Below, piece by piece: positions 16,422 through 24,322 of a DNA stretch of 61,502 bases. The notes beneath the pieces are model-generated. The model was not told the DNA's origin and did no database searches. It saw only the letters and a list, made by a program, of their open reading frames with translations. The DNA lies in assembly GCF_001894985.1 (NCBI RefSeq), contig NZ_BCXG01000029.1, positions 1 through 61,502 of the forward strand, given 5' to 3'. The translations under genes were made by a program, and so were the position numbers. Source of the stretch: Rhodococcus tukisamuensis NBRC 100609. GTDB lineage: Bacteria; Actinomycetota; Actinomycetes; Mycobacteriales; Mycobacteriaceae. Each line of letters opens with the position of its first letter. The first letter of the stretch is position 1.

Positions 16422-18446
16422 GTGGCGGTGAAGGCCGAGCGCGAGCCCGCGCCGGAACTGCCTGTCGCCCGGGTACTTCCGATGATGCCGCTCGCGCACC
16501 TGGACCGGGAGTTCGACTACCGGGTTCCGGTCGAACTCGACGAACAGGCGCAGCCCGGGGTGCGGGTGCGGGTGCGTTTCGCGGGCCGGTTGGTCGACGG
16601 GTTCATCGTCGCCCGCGTCGCGACCAGCGAGCACCCCGGCAAGCTGGGCTGGCTCGACCGGGTGGTCTCGGCCGAGCGGGTCCTGACTCCGGAGGTCTCC
16701 GATCTCGTCGACGCCGTCGCCCGCCGGTACGCCGGCACCCGCGCGGACGTGCTGCGGCTGGCGGTGCCGCCGCGGCACGCGCGGGTCGAGGCCGAGCGGG
16801 TGCCCGAGCCGGTGACGGCGCCGGAGGTGGTCCCGGATGTCGAGGCGTGGGCCGCCTACGTGCACGGCGAGTCCTTCGTGTCCGCGGTGCAGGCCGGCCG
16901 TGGTCCGCGGGCGGCCTGGCAGGCGCTGCCCGGCGAGGACTGGCCGACGAGGCTGGCGGAGCTGGCTGCCGTCGTCGCGGGCGGGGGCAGGTCCGCGGTG
17001 CTGGTGGTGCCGGACCAGAAGGACCTGGACCGGGTGGCGGCCGCGTGCGTCGCACTGGTCGGTGACGACCTGGTGGTGCCGCTGGCGGCGGGACTGGGTC
17101 CCGCGATGCGGTATCGGCGCTGGCTGGCCGCCCTGCGAGGCACCGCACGGATTGTGGTCGGTACCCGCAGTTCGGTGTTCGCGCCGGTCCCCGAGCTCGG
17201 GTTGATCGCGGTGTGGGACGACGGGGACGACAACCACTCGGAGCCACGCTCGCCCTACCCGCATGCCCGGGAGGTGGCGTTGTTGCGGGCCTTCGGCACC
17301 GGCTGCGCGGTGATCCTGGGCGGTCATGCGCGGACCGCGGAGGCGCAGGCGCTGGTGGACTCCGGGTGGGCGCACGACCTGGTCGCGGGGCGGCCGGAGG
17401 TGCGGGCGCGGGCGCCGCAAGTGACCGCGCTGGCCGACAGCGACCATGCCTTGGCCCGCGACCCGGGGGCGCGGGCGGCGCGGCTGCCGGCGATCGCGTT
17501 CGCCGCGGCCCGGGAAGCGTTGACGTCGGGTGCCGGGGTGCTGGTGCAGGTGCCGCGTCGCGGCTACGTCCCGTCGCTGGCCTGCGGGAAGTGCCGGGCG
17601 CCCGCCCGGTGCCGCCGCTGCAACGGTCCGTTGTCGCTGCCGTCGGCGGTCGGGCCGGACGGCGCGGGCACGCCGGCCTGCCGGTGGTGCGGTGTCGCCG
17701 ACGCGAACCATCGGTGCCAGGCCTGCGGTAACCGTTCGCTGCGCGCGGTGGTGGTGGGCGCGGGCCGGACGGCCGAGGAACTGGGGCGCGCGTTCCCCGG
17801 GGTGCCCGTACGCACCTCCGGTGGCGGTGAGGTGTCCGCGACGGTGTCTGCCGGTGCCAGCCTGGTGGTCGCGACGGTGGGGGCGGAGCCGGTGATGCCG
17901 GGTGGCTACGGCGCCGCGCTGCTGCTCGACGGCTGGGCGCTGCTCGGCCGGGCCGACCTGCGGGCGGAGGAGGAGACGCTTCGACGCTGGATGACGGCGG
18001 GCGCGTTGGTGCGCCCGGCGGGTGCCGGCGGCAAGGTGGTGGTGGTCGCCGACGCGGGGCTGCCGACGGTGCAGGCCCTGGTGCGGTGGGATCCGGTGGG
18101 GGCGGCGCAGTCTCAGCTCGAGCAGCGGGCAGAGGTCGGTTTCCCGCCCGCGGTGCACCTGGCGGCGGTCGACGGCGGCCGGGCCGCCATCGAGGACCTG
18201 CTCGCGGCGGCGCCGCTGCCCGACGGGGTGGAGCCGTTGGGTCCGGTGCCGTTGCCGCCGGGGGAGCGGTTGCCGTTCTCCGGTGACGGACCCGAACCGG
18301 TCGAGGTCGAGCGGATGTTGCTGCGGGTGCCGCGGGCCGCGGGCGGTGCGCTGGCCCGTGCGTTGGCGGAGGCACAGGCGGTGCGAAGTGCGCGGCGGGC
18401 CGTGGGTTCGGTTCGGGTACAGATGGATCCGGTGCGGATCGGCTGA
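16422..18446 (+). CDS. priA: primosomal protein N' (PriA), helicase motifs degenerate
   Basis: PriA recognises stalled forks and starts replication restart. The ~674-residue protein keeps the N-terminal DNA-binding domain (LPMMPLAHLDREFDYRVPVE) and the zinc-binding cysteines (CGKCRAPARCRRCNG, then CRWCGVADANHRCQACGN). The Walker A motif expected near residue 160 is missing, reading QAGRGPRAAWQALPGEDW. The DEEH motif region reads AVWDDGDDNH. This loss of ATPase residues is, to my knowledge, usual for actinobacterial PriA, which probably works as a non-helicase loader. Starts at GTG 16422, GTG 16428 or upstream GTG 16389 are all possible. Confidence 0.9.
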   Translation: MAVKAEREPAPELPVARVLPMMPLAHLDREFDYRVPVELDEQAQPGVRVRVRFAGRLVDGFIVARVATSEHPGKLGWLDRVVSAERVLTPEVSDLVDAVARRYAGTRADVLRLAVPPRHARVEAERVPEPVTAPEVVPDVEAWAAYVHGESFVSAVQAGRGPRAAWQALPGEDWPTRLAELAAVVAGGGRSAVLVVPDQKDLDRVAAACVALVGDDLVVPLAAGLGPAMRYRRWLAALRGTARIVVGTRSSVFAPVPELGLIAVWDDGDDNHSEPRSPYPHAREVALLRAFGTGCAVILGGHARTAEAQALVDSGWAHDLVAGRPEVRARAPQVTALADSDHALARDPGARAARLPAIAFAAAREALTSGAGVLVQVPRRGYVPSLACGKCRAPARCRRCNGPLSLPSAVGPDGAGTPACRWCGVADANHRCQACGNRSLRAVVVGAGRTAEELGRAFPGVPVRTSGGGEVSATVSAGASLVVATVGAEPVMPGGYGAALLLDGWALLGRADLRAEEETLRRWMTAGALVRPAGAGGKVVVVADAGLPTVQALVRWDPVGAAQSQLEQRAEVGFPPAVHLAAVDGGRAAIEDLLAAAPLPDGVEPLGPVPLPPGERLPFSGDGPEPVEVERMLLRVPRAAGGALARALAEAQAVRSARRAVGSVRVQMDPVRIG

Positions 18447-18507
18447 CGGCGGCCGGTCGGGGAGGTCTCCAGTTCCCGGCACCTCGGCCATCAGTACATT
18501 CGAGGCC

Positions 18508-18930
18508 GTGGAAGAGTCCGTGTCCTACCCCGTGGGCAGGCGCAGCCTGCTGTCGCGGGCAGTCGCGGCGCCAACGGCCTACTGGCTGACGGGTTGCGTA
18601 CTGGGCTACTACGCGTCTGAACGCATGAGCTGGGTTTCGGGTGAGTCCTACTGGACCAACGCCCTGAAATGGCACAACCTGCCGTTCTTCACGGTGCTTG
18701 CGGCGGTCTGCGTCCTCGCCGAGATCCTGTATCGAGCCGGTGACCTGCGAACCCTTCGATCTGTCGGGTTGATCCCGTTCATCGTGATCCAACTCCGGTT
18801 CGCGCTGTGGCTGCTGTACTACGCGGGTGCCTGGATCCTGTGGTGCGGGACGTTCAGCGCCATCGCCCTGGGTGTCGCGGCCGCCAAGTTCGCCGGTGAG
18901 CGATCCTCCACCGGCAGGGCGGTGGCGTGA
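18508..18930 (+). CDS. small four-helix membrane protein, unknown function
   Basis: The 140-residue protein has about four hydrophobic segments (VAAPTAYWLTGCVLGYYA, FFTVLAAVCVLAEILY, LIPFIVIQLRFALWLLYYA and WCGTFSAIALGVAAAKFA). I do not recognise the family. The start is taken as the GTG at 18508 after a short gap from priA; a later ATG at 18625 would remove the first helix. It is followed by the nucleotidyltransferase-like gene on the same strand. No catalytic motif is visible. Confidence 0.6.
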   Translation: MEESVSYPVGRRSLLSRAVAAPTAYWLTGCVLGYYASERMSWVSGESYWTNALKWHNLPFFTVLAAVCVLAEILYRAGDLRTLRSVGLIPFIVIQLRFALWLLYYAGAWILWCGTFSAIALGVAAAKFAGERSSTGRAVA

Positions 18931-18994
18931 CAAGACGATCGCGCAGCGGACAGGGACACCACGAATGCGGCCGCCGCCGTGCACGATTGTCGTC

Positions 18995-19591
18995 GTGAGC
19001 TCACACGCTGACGAGCATCGAATGCTCGAGATCGTGCTCGCCAACCCCGACGTCCGCAGGATCGTCGATCGTGCTGACGAACTCGGTGTTCGAGACTGGT
19101 ACCTCACCGCGGGCGGGGTGTTTCAGGCGGTCTGGAACCACCTGGACGGACGCGATCTGCGAGCCGGCATCAGGGACTACGACCTCTTCTACTTCGACCT
19201 GTCGGACCTGGGCTACGACGCCGAGGACCGGATCATCAGGAGAGCCGAGACGCTCTTCGCCGACATCGGCCGGCCCGTCGAGGTGCGCAACGAGGCGAGG
19301 GTCCACCTTTGGTACGAGGAGCATTTCGGGGTTCCGGCGGCCCCCTTCGCAAGCACCGAGGACGCGATCGACCACTTCGCATCCACGACCTGCTGTCTCG
19401 GGATCACGCGAGCCGCAGACGGCGAGCTCCGGGTGTATGCACCACACGGCTTCGATGACCTCTTCGGCATGGTGCTGCGGCCCAACCCGGTGTTGGCGCC
19501 GCGGGAGGTCTACGAGGCGAAGGCCGCTCGGTGGTTGGCGGAGTGGCCGCGGCTGAAGGTCATTCCGTGGACGGACCACTCTGATGTTTGA
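18995..19591 (+). CDS. nucleotidyltransferase-like protein (DUF925/NTP_transf_6 type)
   Basis: The ~198-residue protein contains a G-G-V-F-Q-A-V-W-N pattern followed by RDYDLFYFDLSD, then an acidic DAEDRIIRRAE helix and VEVRNEARVHLWYEEHFG. This order (GGxxN, DxDL, VRNQARVHLW) is typical of the NTP_transf_6 family. The biological substrate of this family is unknown. The start is uncertain: ATG 18965, GTG 18995 and ATG 19022 are in frame and none has a clear ribosome binding site. A strong bidirectional hairpin lies 88 nt downstream. Confidence 0.72.
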   Translation: MSSHADEHRMLEIVLANPDVRRIVDRADELGVRDWYLTAGGVFQAVWNHLDGRDLRAGIRDYDLFYFDLSDLGYDAEDRIIRRAETLFADIGRPVEVRNEARVHLWYEEHFGVPAAPFASTEDAIDHFASTTCCLGITRAADGELRVYAPHGFDDLFGMVLRPNPVLAPREVYEAKAARWLAEWPRLKVIPWTDHSDV

Positions 19592-19679
19592 GTGGAGCGC
19601 GCAGGGTGCGGCGTGCCCTCGGGCGCCGACTTGAACGACGTGGAAGTTCCGTCGCTGCCCTCCTAGCGCAGCGCAGACT

Positions 19680-19710
19680 GGTTGCGGCCGAGTGTGTCTC
19701 GGCCGCAACC
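19680..19710. terminator. bidirectional terminator between convergent genes
   Basis: A perfect 13-bp stem (19680-19692 with 19698-19710) around the loop TGTGT lies between the nucleotidyltransferase-like gene (plus strand) and the HNH gene (minus strand). It can end transcription from both sides. Confidence 0.8.
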
Positions 19711-19746
19711 GGTCTGGTTGTGGGTGACTGTTCGGGCCTGGACTGG

Positions 19747-21186
19747 TCAGTTTCCGTGGATCTCGCGCCGGTTGTGGGCCGGCCGTGGTCTTCGCGCCGG
19801 GTCGACCCAGGCGGGTGGTGTGAACCATGGGTGGCCGTCGTCGCCGATGGCGACGGCCCAGTGGTTCTTGTGGATGATCGTGTGGTGCTTCTTGCAGAGC
19901 AGCACCAGGTTGGCGAGTGCGGTGGGGCCGCCGTCGGACCAGTGGATGATGTGGTGGGCGTCGGTCCAGGCGGCGGGGCGTCCGCAGCCGGGGAACGCGC
20001 AACCGCAGTCCCTGGCGACGAGTGCTTTCCGGAGTTTCGGGGAGATGATGCGGGTGGTTCGGCCGACGTCGAGTGGGTTGCCGCCCCGGTCGACGAAGAT
20101 CGGCGTGACGGTCGCGTCGCAGGACAGGCGGGCGGCGATGGCCGCGGAGACGGGTCCGGCCCAGGGCATGGCGGCGTGCCGGACGCGGCGGTAGTGCCGT
20201 GGGGGCCGGACGTCTGAGCAGTTCTCACCTTGTGTGCTGCCGGTGGGTCCGGTTGCGTTGTCGCAGTGGTAGTCCCAGCCGTCCTTCGTCCAGGCCCCGG
20301 TGGCAGGGGTGGGCGCGGTCTTGGCGACGGCGTCCTTGAGGGCGTCGAGGTCGATGGTGACGGTGACGTGCGGTCGTTCGCCGCCCTCCTGCGGGCCACG
20401 CGCCGCGTCGAGGTGGCCGCGGATGATCTGTTCGAGGGCGTCGGCGCGGCGCTTCGCGGCCGAACGGGGGTCGCGGATCGGGTGGCCGTGCTCGTCGGTG
20501 CTCGGGTGCGGCTTCGACAGTCCCGACAACGCGGTCTGGAGGGCCTCGCCGGCTTCGGCGTCGAAGGTGCCCTTCACGAGTACCCGTCCACCGAGCGTTG
20601 TGCTGGCGAAGAACTCGTTGAGTTCGGGGTTCTCGCCGTCGGGTGGCACAGTCCCGTCAAGTTGCAGCAGCAGTTCCAACGCGCGTGCGCGTCGGCGAAG
20701 GGTGGTGACGTTCTCGAGGTGCGCGGCGATCAGCAGGTAGGCCTGGCAGTCGTCGGGGCGTCCGGACTCTGGATCTGGGTGTTCCCAGTCGGTCTCGGCC
20801 GCCCCCACGTCGGGTTCGTCGACGGTCAGTTTTGTGAGTCGGTCGAGGAAGTTGACGATCACCTGCACGTGTCCGAGTTCGATCCGCCCGCCGTCGAGGG
20901 CGGCGGCCATCCTCGGGTGCAGGGGCAGTTCGCAGCCGAGTCGGACGATCCTGCCTGCCATCGCGGCGGTCATGTGGGTGGCGTCGGCGAGCCAGGAGGC
21001 GGTGTCGGCGGCGCCGACGTGGGTGGGTAGGCACCTCTCGTCGGCTTCGTGGACCAGTCGGACGCGGAGGGCTTCGAGTTTCAGGATCGCTTCCGACACG
21101 TCAGGCACTGCCGCCAGAAGTTCGGTTTCGTCGAGTCGCCATGCCTCGACCCGGGTGGGGTCGGTAAGCATGGCGTCGAGTTTCAT
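19747..21186 (-). CDS. DUF222 / HNH endonuclease domain protein (13E12-like family)
   Basis: The ~479-residue protein has a large N-terminal helical DUF222 region and a C-terminal HNH nuclease domain: CAFPGCGRPAAWTDAHHI, then HWSDGGPTALANLVLLC and KKHHTIIHKNHW. The zinc-type Cys pairs and the His-Asn-His residues are present. The family is highly repeated in mycobacteria and relatives (13E12 repeat family) and is suspected to be mobile; its physiological role is not established. The ATG at 21186 (MKLDAMLTD) is preferred over one at 21210. Codon use looks like the host. I did not find flanking direct repeats by eye. Confidence 0.85.
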   Translation of the reverse strand: MKLDAMLTDPTRVEAWRLDETELLAAVPDVSEAILKLEALRVRLVHEADERCLPTHVGAADTASWLADATHMTAAMAGRIVRLGCELPLHPRMAAALDGGRIELGHVQVIVNFLDRLTKLTVDEPDVGAAETDWEHPDPESGRPDDCQAYLLIAAHLENVTTLRRRARALELLLQLDGTVPPDGENPELNEFFASTTLGGRVLVKGTFDAEAGEALQTALSGLSKPHPSTDEHGHPIRDPRSAAKRRADALEQIIRGHLDAARGPQEGGERPHVTVTIDLDALKDAVAKTAPTPATGAWTKDGWDYHCDNATGPTGSTQGENCSDVRPPRHYRRVRHAAMPWAGPVSAAIAARLSCDATVTPIFVDRGGNPLDVGRTTRIISPKLRKALVARDCGCAFPGCGRPAAWTDAHHIIHWSDGGPTALANLVLLCKKHHTIIHKNHWAVAIGDDGHPWFTPPAWVDPARRPRPAHNRREIHGN

Positions 21187-21314
21187 ACATCGAATTCTAC
21201 TCGCACGCACATTCGATTACAATGATGTTTCGCCTGGTGAACGGCCTGTGGGCTTTGATTGCTCTTGGTGGCCCTGGCAACCAAGAGTGCTTACGGGTGC
21301 CGAATCCCTCTTGC

Positions 21315-21356
21315 TGTCGATAGATTGTCGATATATCGTCGATACCATGATCGACA
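21315..21356. promoter_or_regulatory. PadR operator: three phased TCGATA repeats
   Basis: TGTCGATA (21315-21322), TGTCGATA (21326-21333) and CGTCGATA (21337-21344) recur exactly every 11 bp. An inverted partner TGATCGACA follows at 21348-21356. The centre contains the perfect palindrome CGATATATCG (21329-21338). The array lies 40-80 bp before the padR start, as expected for autorepression. Binding by this PadR is inferred from position. Confidence 0.65.
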
Positions 21357-21395
21357 CGAACCACGTAGTCGAGGTGACAGTCGTAGGAGGCTGAC

Positions 21396-22064
21396 ATGGA
21401 AGGCATGAATGTTCACAGGGAACATCGGCGCGGCAGGCGCCATCCGGGGCGGGTGGGGCGCGACCGCCGGCCGGACGGATTCGGCCCGGGATTCGGGCCG
21501 GGATTCGGACCCGGCCCGGGATTCGCGCCCGGGCCGGGCGGCGGGCCGCGCATCGGCCGGGGCCGCGGTCGCGGTGGACGGGGCCGGCGCGGCGACGTGC
21601 GGGCGGCGATCCTCCTGCTCCTCGCCGAGGGGCCGATGCACGGATACGAACTGATCCAGCGAATCGAGCAGCGCAGCAACGGGATCTGGAAGCCGAGTCC
21701 CGGCTCGATCTACCCGGCGCTGGCCCAGCTCGAGGACGAGGGCCTCGTACTGATCGAGAAGGTGTCCGGCAGGAAGACCGCGCGGCTCACCGAGGCCGGC
21801 ACGACGTACGTCGAGGAGAACAAGACCGATCTCGGCAGCCCTTGGGACGAGGTGAGCGCCGGCGTCGGGCGTGAGACGCAGGACCTGCGAGGACTGGTCG
21901 GCCAGTTGATGGGCGCGGTCGGGCAGGTCGCCGCCGTCGGGACCCCCGAGCAGGTGAGCGCGGCCGGGCAGATTCTCGTCGAGGCCCGGCGTTCGCTGTA
22001 CCGCATGCTTGCCGAGGATCCGTCCACGATGGAAGATGCCGACGCTGATTCGACGAAAAGCTAG
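21396..22064 (+). CDS. PadR-family transcriptional regulator with Gly/Pro/Arg-rich N-terminal tail
   Basis: The 222-residue protein carries a winged-helix PadR domain from about residue 69: RAAILLLLAEGPMHGYELIQ, then WKPSPGSIYPALAQLEDEGL, followed by a C-terminal dimerisation helix. The first ~68 residues are an unusual low-complexity tail of FGPGFGP and RGRGRGG repeats, probably disordered and able to contact nucleic acid. The ATG at 21396 follows TAGGAGGCTGAC. The phased operator upstream suggests autoregulation. The downstream secreted lipase (72 bp gap) may be a target, but this is inference. Confidence 0.9.
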   Translation: MEGMNVHREHRRGRRHPGRVGRDRRPDGFGPGFGPGFGPGPGFAPGPGGGPRIGRGRGRGGRGRRGDVRAAILLLLAEGPMHGYELIQRIEQRSNGIWKPSPGSIYPALAQLEDEGLVLIEKVSGRKTARLTEAGTTYVEENKTDLGSPWDEVSAGVGRETQDLRGLVGQLMGAVGQVAAVGTPEQVSAAGQILVEARRSLYRMLAEDPSTMEDADADSTKS

Positions 22065-22070
22065 CCCCCT

Positions 22071-22119
22071 GATGGTTACAGTGCTGCCGGCAGCGCTCAT
22101 GATGGAGCTCTGAACCATC
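22071..22119. other. nested inverted repeats between padR and lipase
   Basis: GATGGTT (22071-22077) pairs with AACCATC (22113-22119), enclosing a palindrome around GCTGCCGGCAGC (22083-22094). It may be a weak terminator after padR or an operator for the lipase gene. Its role is not decided. Confidence 0.3.
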
Positions 22120-22136
22120 GTCGCGAGGGGGCGCAC

Positions 22137-23231
22137 ATGCGGGGAACCAACTGCCGAATTGCCGGACGACAGGCGGTGACGGCGCGCGCGGTGGTCTCGG
22201 CCGCGCTGCTGGCCGGATCGCTGCTGATGGCGCCGGCTGCCGGTGCAACCGGAACTGCGGATCTCGGGTCGGCGGATCTCGGGTCGGCGGATCTCGGGTC
22301 GGCAGATCTCGGATCTGCGGGGTCGTCGGCGGCGGCGGAATCGGTGACCGAGGTCCCCGAACTGCCCGGGCCGACCCAGCCCACTCACGCCGCAGCCACT
22401 GTGTACGACGGCAAGCATCCCGGGTCTGCGCCGCCCGGCTCGAATGATTTCGGCTGCGTCCCCACCGCGGCGCACCCGAAGCCGGTGATCTTGGCGCACG
22501 GCACAGACGCCACCGCCTACTCCGACTGGTCGGCAATCTCGCCGCAGCTGAAGTCCGCCGGGTACTGCGTGTTCGCGGTGAACTACGGCGGCAAGCCGGG
22601 CGGGGCTCGCTTCGGCACCCAGGACATGTATGTCAGTGCCGGTCAGGTAGCGGACTTCGTGCAGCGGGTGCGGTCGGCGACCGGCGCCGCGAAGGTGGAC
22701 CTGGTTGGCTTCTCCCAGGGCGCGACCGTGACCCGCATGTTCGTCAACAAGATGGGCGGCGCCGCGGTGGTCGACCGGTGGGTCGGCGTGGCATCGCCCA
22801 GTTACGGCGGGCAGTTCTACGGAGTCGCGCCGGTAGCGGCCGCGATTCCCGGCGGCATGGCCGTGATCTCCTCAATGTTGGGCCAGGCGGTCGCGCAGCA
22901 GGTGCAGGGATCGGAGTTGCTCACCGAGCTCAATGCGGGCGGCGACACCGTCCCCGGCGTGAGTTACACCACCATCGGCACCCGGTACGACGAGATGATC
23001 CAGCCGTACACAAACGTCGAATTGCACGGCGCCGGTGCGAAGAATGTCCTGATCCAGGATTTGTGTGCGCAGAACAAGACCGGGCACATGAACATGGTGT
23101 ACGACCCGTTCACCATTTCGCTGGTGGTGGGTGCACTCGATCCCGAGCATGCGCCCGAGGCATTGTGTGCACCCGTTCCGCTGGGCACCGGAATGGCCGA
23201 GATGATGATCGCCAGCAATTTCGGCGTCTGA
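22137..23231 (+). CDS. secreted triacylglycerol lipase (alpha/beta hydrolase)
   Basis: The 364-residue protein has a signal peptide (ARAVVSAALLAGSLLMAPAA, then GA/T cleavage near residue 37). A low-complexity linker containing four tandem ADLGS units (residues 41-60) follows, then the lipase domain. The domain shows the oxyanion segment PVILAHGTDATAYSDW and the nucleophile Ser193 in LVGFSQGATVTRM. A late His (TGHMNMVYDP) fits the third triad residue. This resembles actinobacterial lipases of the Lipase_2 (PF01674) type acting on acylglycerols outside the cell. The ATG at 22137 follows GCGAGGGGG. PadR upstream may control it. Confidence 0.88.
   Translation: MRGTNCRIAGRQAVTARAVVSAALLAGSLLMAPAAGATGTADLGSADLGSADLGSADLGSAGSSAAAESVTEVPELPGPTQPTHAAATVYDGKHPGSAPPGSNDFGCVPTAAHPKPVILAHGTDATAYSDWSAISPQLKSAGYCVFAVNYGGKPGGARFGTQDMYVSAGQVADFVQRVRSATGAAKVDLVGFSQGATVTRMFVNKMGGAAVVDRWVGVASPSYGGQFYGVAPVAAAIPGGMAVISSMLGQAVAQQVQGSELLTELNAGGDTVPGVSYTTIGTRYDEMIQPYTNVELHGAGAKNVLIQDLCAQNKTGHMNMVYDPFTISLVVGALDPEHAPEALCAPVPLGTGMAEMMIASNFGV
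22257..22316 (+). repeat. 15-bp tandem repeat, four units, inside the lipase gene
   Basis: The unit GCGGATCTCGGGTCG is present three times exactly (22257, 22272, 22287), with a fourth diverged copy at 22302-22316. Each unit encodes ADLGS, so copy-number change keeps the frame and alters only linker length. Confidence 0.95.
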
Positions 23232-23259
23232 CGTCCACCTCCATTCCTGTCGAAGGCGG

Positions 23260-23296
23260 CACTCGCCGCGTCCGGACTGCCCGGCCGCGGCGAGTG
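23260..23296. terminator. bidirectional terminator between lipase and small helical gene
   Basis: CACTCGCCGCG (23260-23270) pairs perfectly with CGCGGCGAGTG (23286-23296) across a 15-nt loop. It lies between the convergent lipase (ends 23231) and the minus-strand gene ending at 23313. Confidence 0.75.
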
Positions 23297-23312
23297 TGCC
23301 CACGTGGGAACG

Positions 23313-23519
23313 CTATTCGGCCAGCTTGGCGAACGCCTGCGCCCACAGGAAGAACTTGTTGGTACCCAGGTCCTCGACGGTCTTGATGTTGAACGCCGCC
23401 AACAGGTGCTCCGCATCGGACTCGCTGACACCCTGCAACGCGGTCACCGGGGCCTTTGCGATTTCCTCGAGGGTCTTGTCTTCCCACGCCTTGATCAGTT
23501 TGTTCGCAGTTCCAGCCAT
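23313..23519 (-). CDS. small helix-hairpin-helix-like protein, unknown function
   Basis: The 68-residue protein begins MAGTANKLIKAWEDKTLEEI and contains APVTALQGVSESDAEHLLAA followed by FNIKTVEDLGTNKFFLWAQA. The pattern P-h-x-x-L-x-G-V-S-x-x-x-A-x-x-L resembles helix-hairpin-helix repeats that bind DNA non-specifically, but the partner is unknown. The ATG at 23519 is preceded on the minus strand by CACCTGGAGGTTGCC, a good ribosome binding site. Longer readings upstream lack this support. It has its own hairpin terminator. Confidence 0.7.
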   Translation of the reverse strand: MAGTANKLIKAWEDKTLEEIAKAPVTALQGVSESDAEHLLAAFNIKTVEDLGTNKFFLWAQAFAKLAE

Positions 23520-23793
23520 GGCAACCTCCAGGTGAGTGCGTGACATTTCAGCGTTGCCGTGCGCCGATTTCCGCTGTCGCACGGCTTCCGGGTCGATCAG
23601 GGACAGTCAATACCCCTGTTGGCGCCGCGCGAGTCCTTTCGCTCGGCGATTCGCCGGGAATTCCTCGGGAGTTTTCCTGGCGCGGGTGGTTCAGCGGTGT
23701 GCCGCGACATCCCTAGACTGTCCGTGACATTCGATTCGATTCGACGCGCCGCGGCCGCGGCCGCGGCGACGCCCGAGCAGGGGAGCAGACTCC

Positions 23794-24321
23794 GTGACCA
23801 TCCAGCCGGTTCGCCTGTTCGGCGATCCCGTCCTGCGGACCAGGGCGGACGAGGTCGTGAACTTCGACCACGAACTCCGTGTCCTCGTGGCCGACCTGGT
23901 CGACACCATGCGCGCCCGCGGCGGCGCCGGCATCGCCGCCCCGCAGATCGGCGTCGGCCTGCGGGTGTTCGCCTACGACTGCGGCGGTGCGTCCGGTCAC
24001 CTGGTGAACCCCACCTTCGAGGTGGTAGGTGACGAGCAGTCGGTGCTGTCGGAGGGCTGTCTGTCGGTGCCCGGCGTCCGGGGCGAGATTCGGCGCGGGG
24101 AGCACGTTATCGCCCACGGAGTCGACATGCACGGGCAGCCGGTGACCCTCGACGCTACCGGCATCCTGGCCCGATGTGTCCAACACGAGACCGACCACCT
24201 CGACGGAGTGATGTTCATGCAGCGGATGGATCCGGACGACCGTAAGGCGGCGATGCGGACGATCCGCGAGTCCGACTGGTTCGGTCGACAGAGCGTCTCG
24301 GCGCCCGGCGGGGGTCGCTGA
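23794..24321 (+). CDS. def: peptide deformylase
   Basis: Def removes the formyl group from nascent protein N-termini. The 175-residue protein has the three family motifs: [10 protein letters not shown] (motif I), EGCLS with the metal-binding Cys (motif II) and HETDH with two metal His and the catalytic Glu (motif III). The GTG at 23794 follows GGGGAGCAGACTCC. It lies one base ahead of fmt, whose product makes the formyl-methionine that Def later processes. The upstream gap has a 22-bp GC palindrome at 23747-23768. Confidence 0.97.
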   Translation: MTIQPVRLFGDPVLRTRADEVVNFDHELRVLVADLVDTMRARGGAGIAAPQIGVGLRVFAYDCGGASGHLVNPTFEVVGDEQSVLSEGCLSVPGVRGEIRRGEHVIAHGVDMHGQPVTLDATGILARCVQHETDHLDGVMFMQRMDPDDRKAAMRTIRESDWFGRQSVSAPGGGR

Positions 24322-24322
24322 C

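Noticed and set aside
16603-19107. Long Pro/Arg-rich open frame opposite priA and the following genes
   Set aside because: Composition (Pro, Arg, Ala) is typical of antisense frames in GC-rich DNA, it spans several real plus-strand genes and has no ribosome binding site.
22257-22316. CRISPR-like array at the repeated 15-bp units
   Set aside because: The units are contiguous without spacers, in frame inside a lipase gene, and encode ADLGS repeats.
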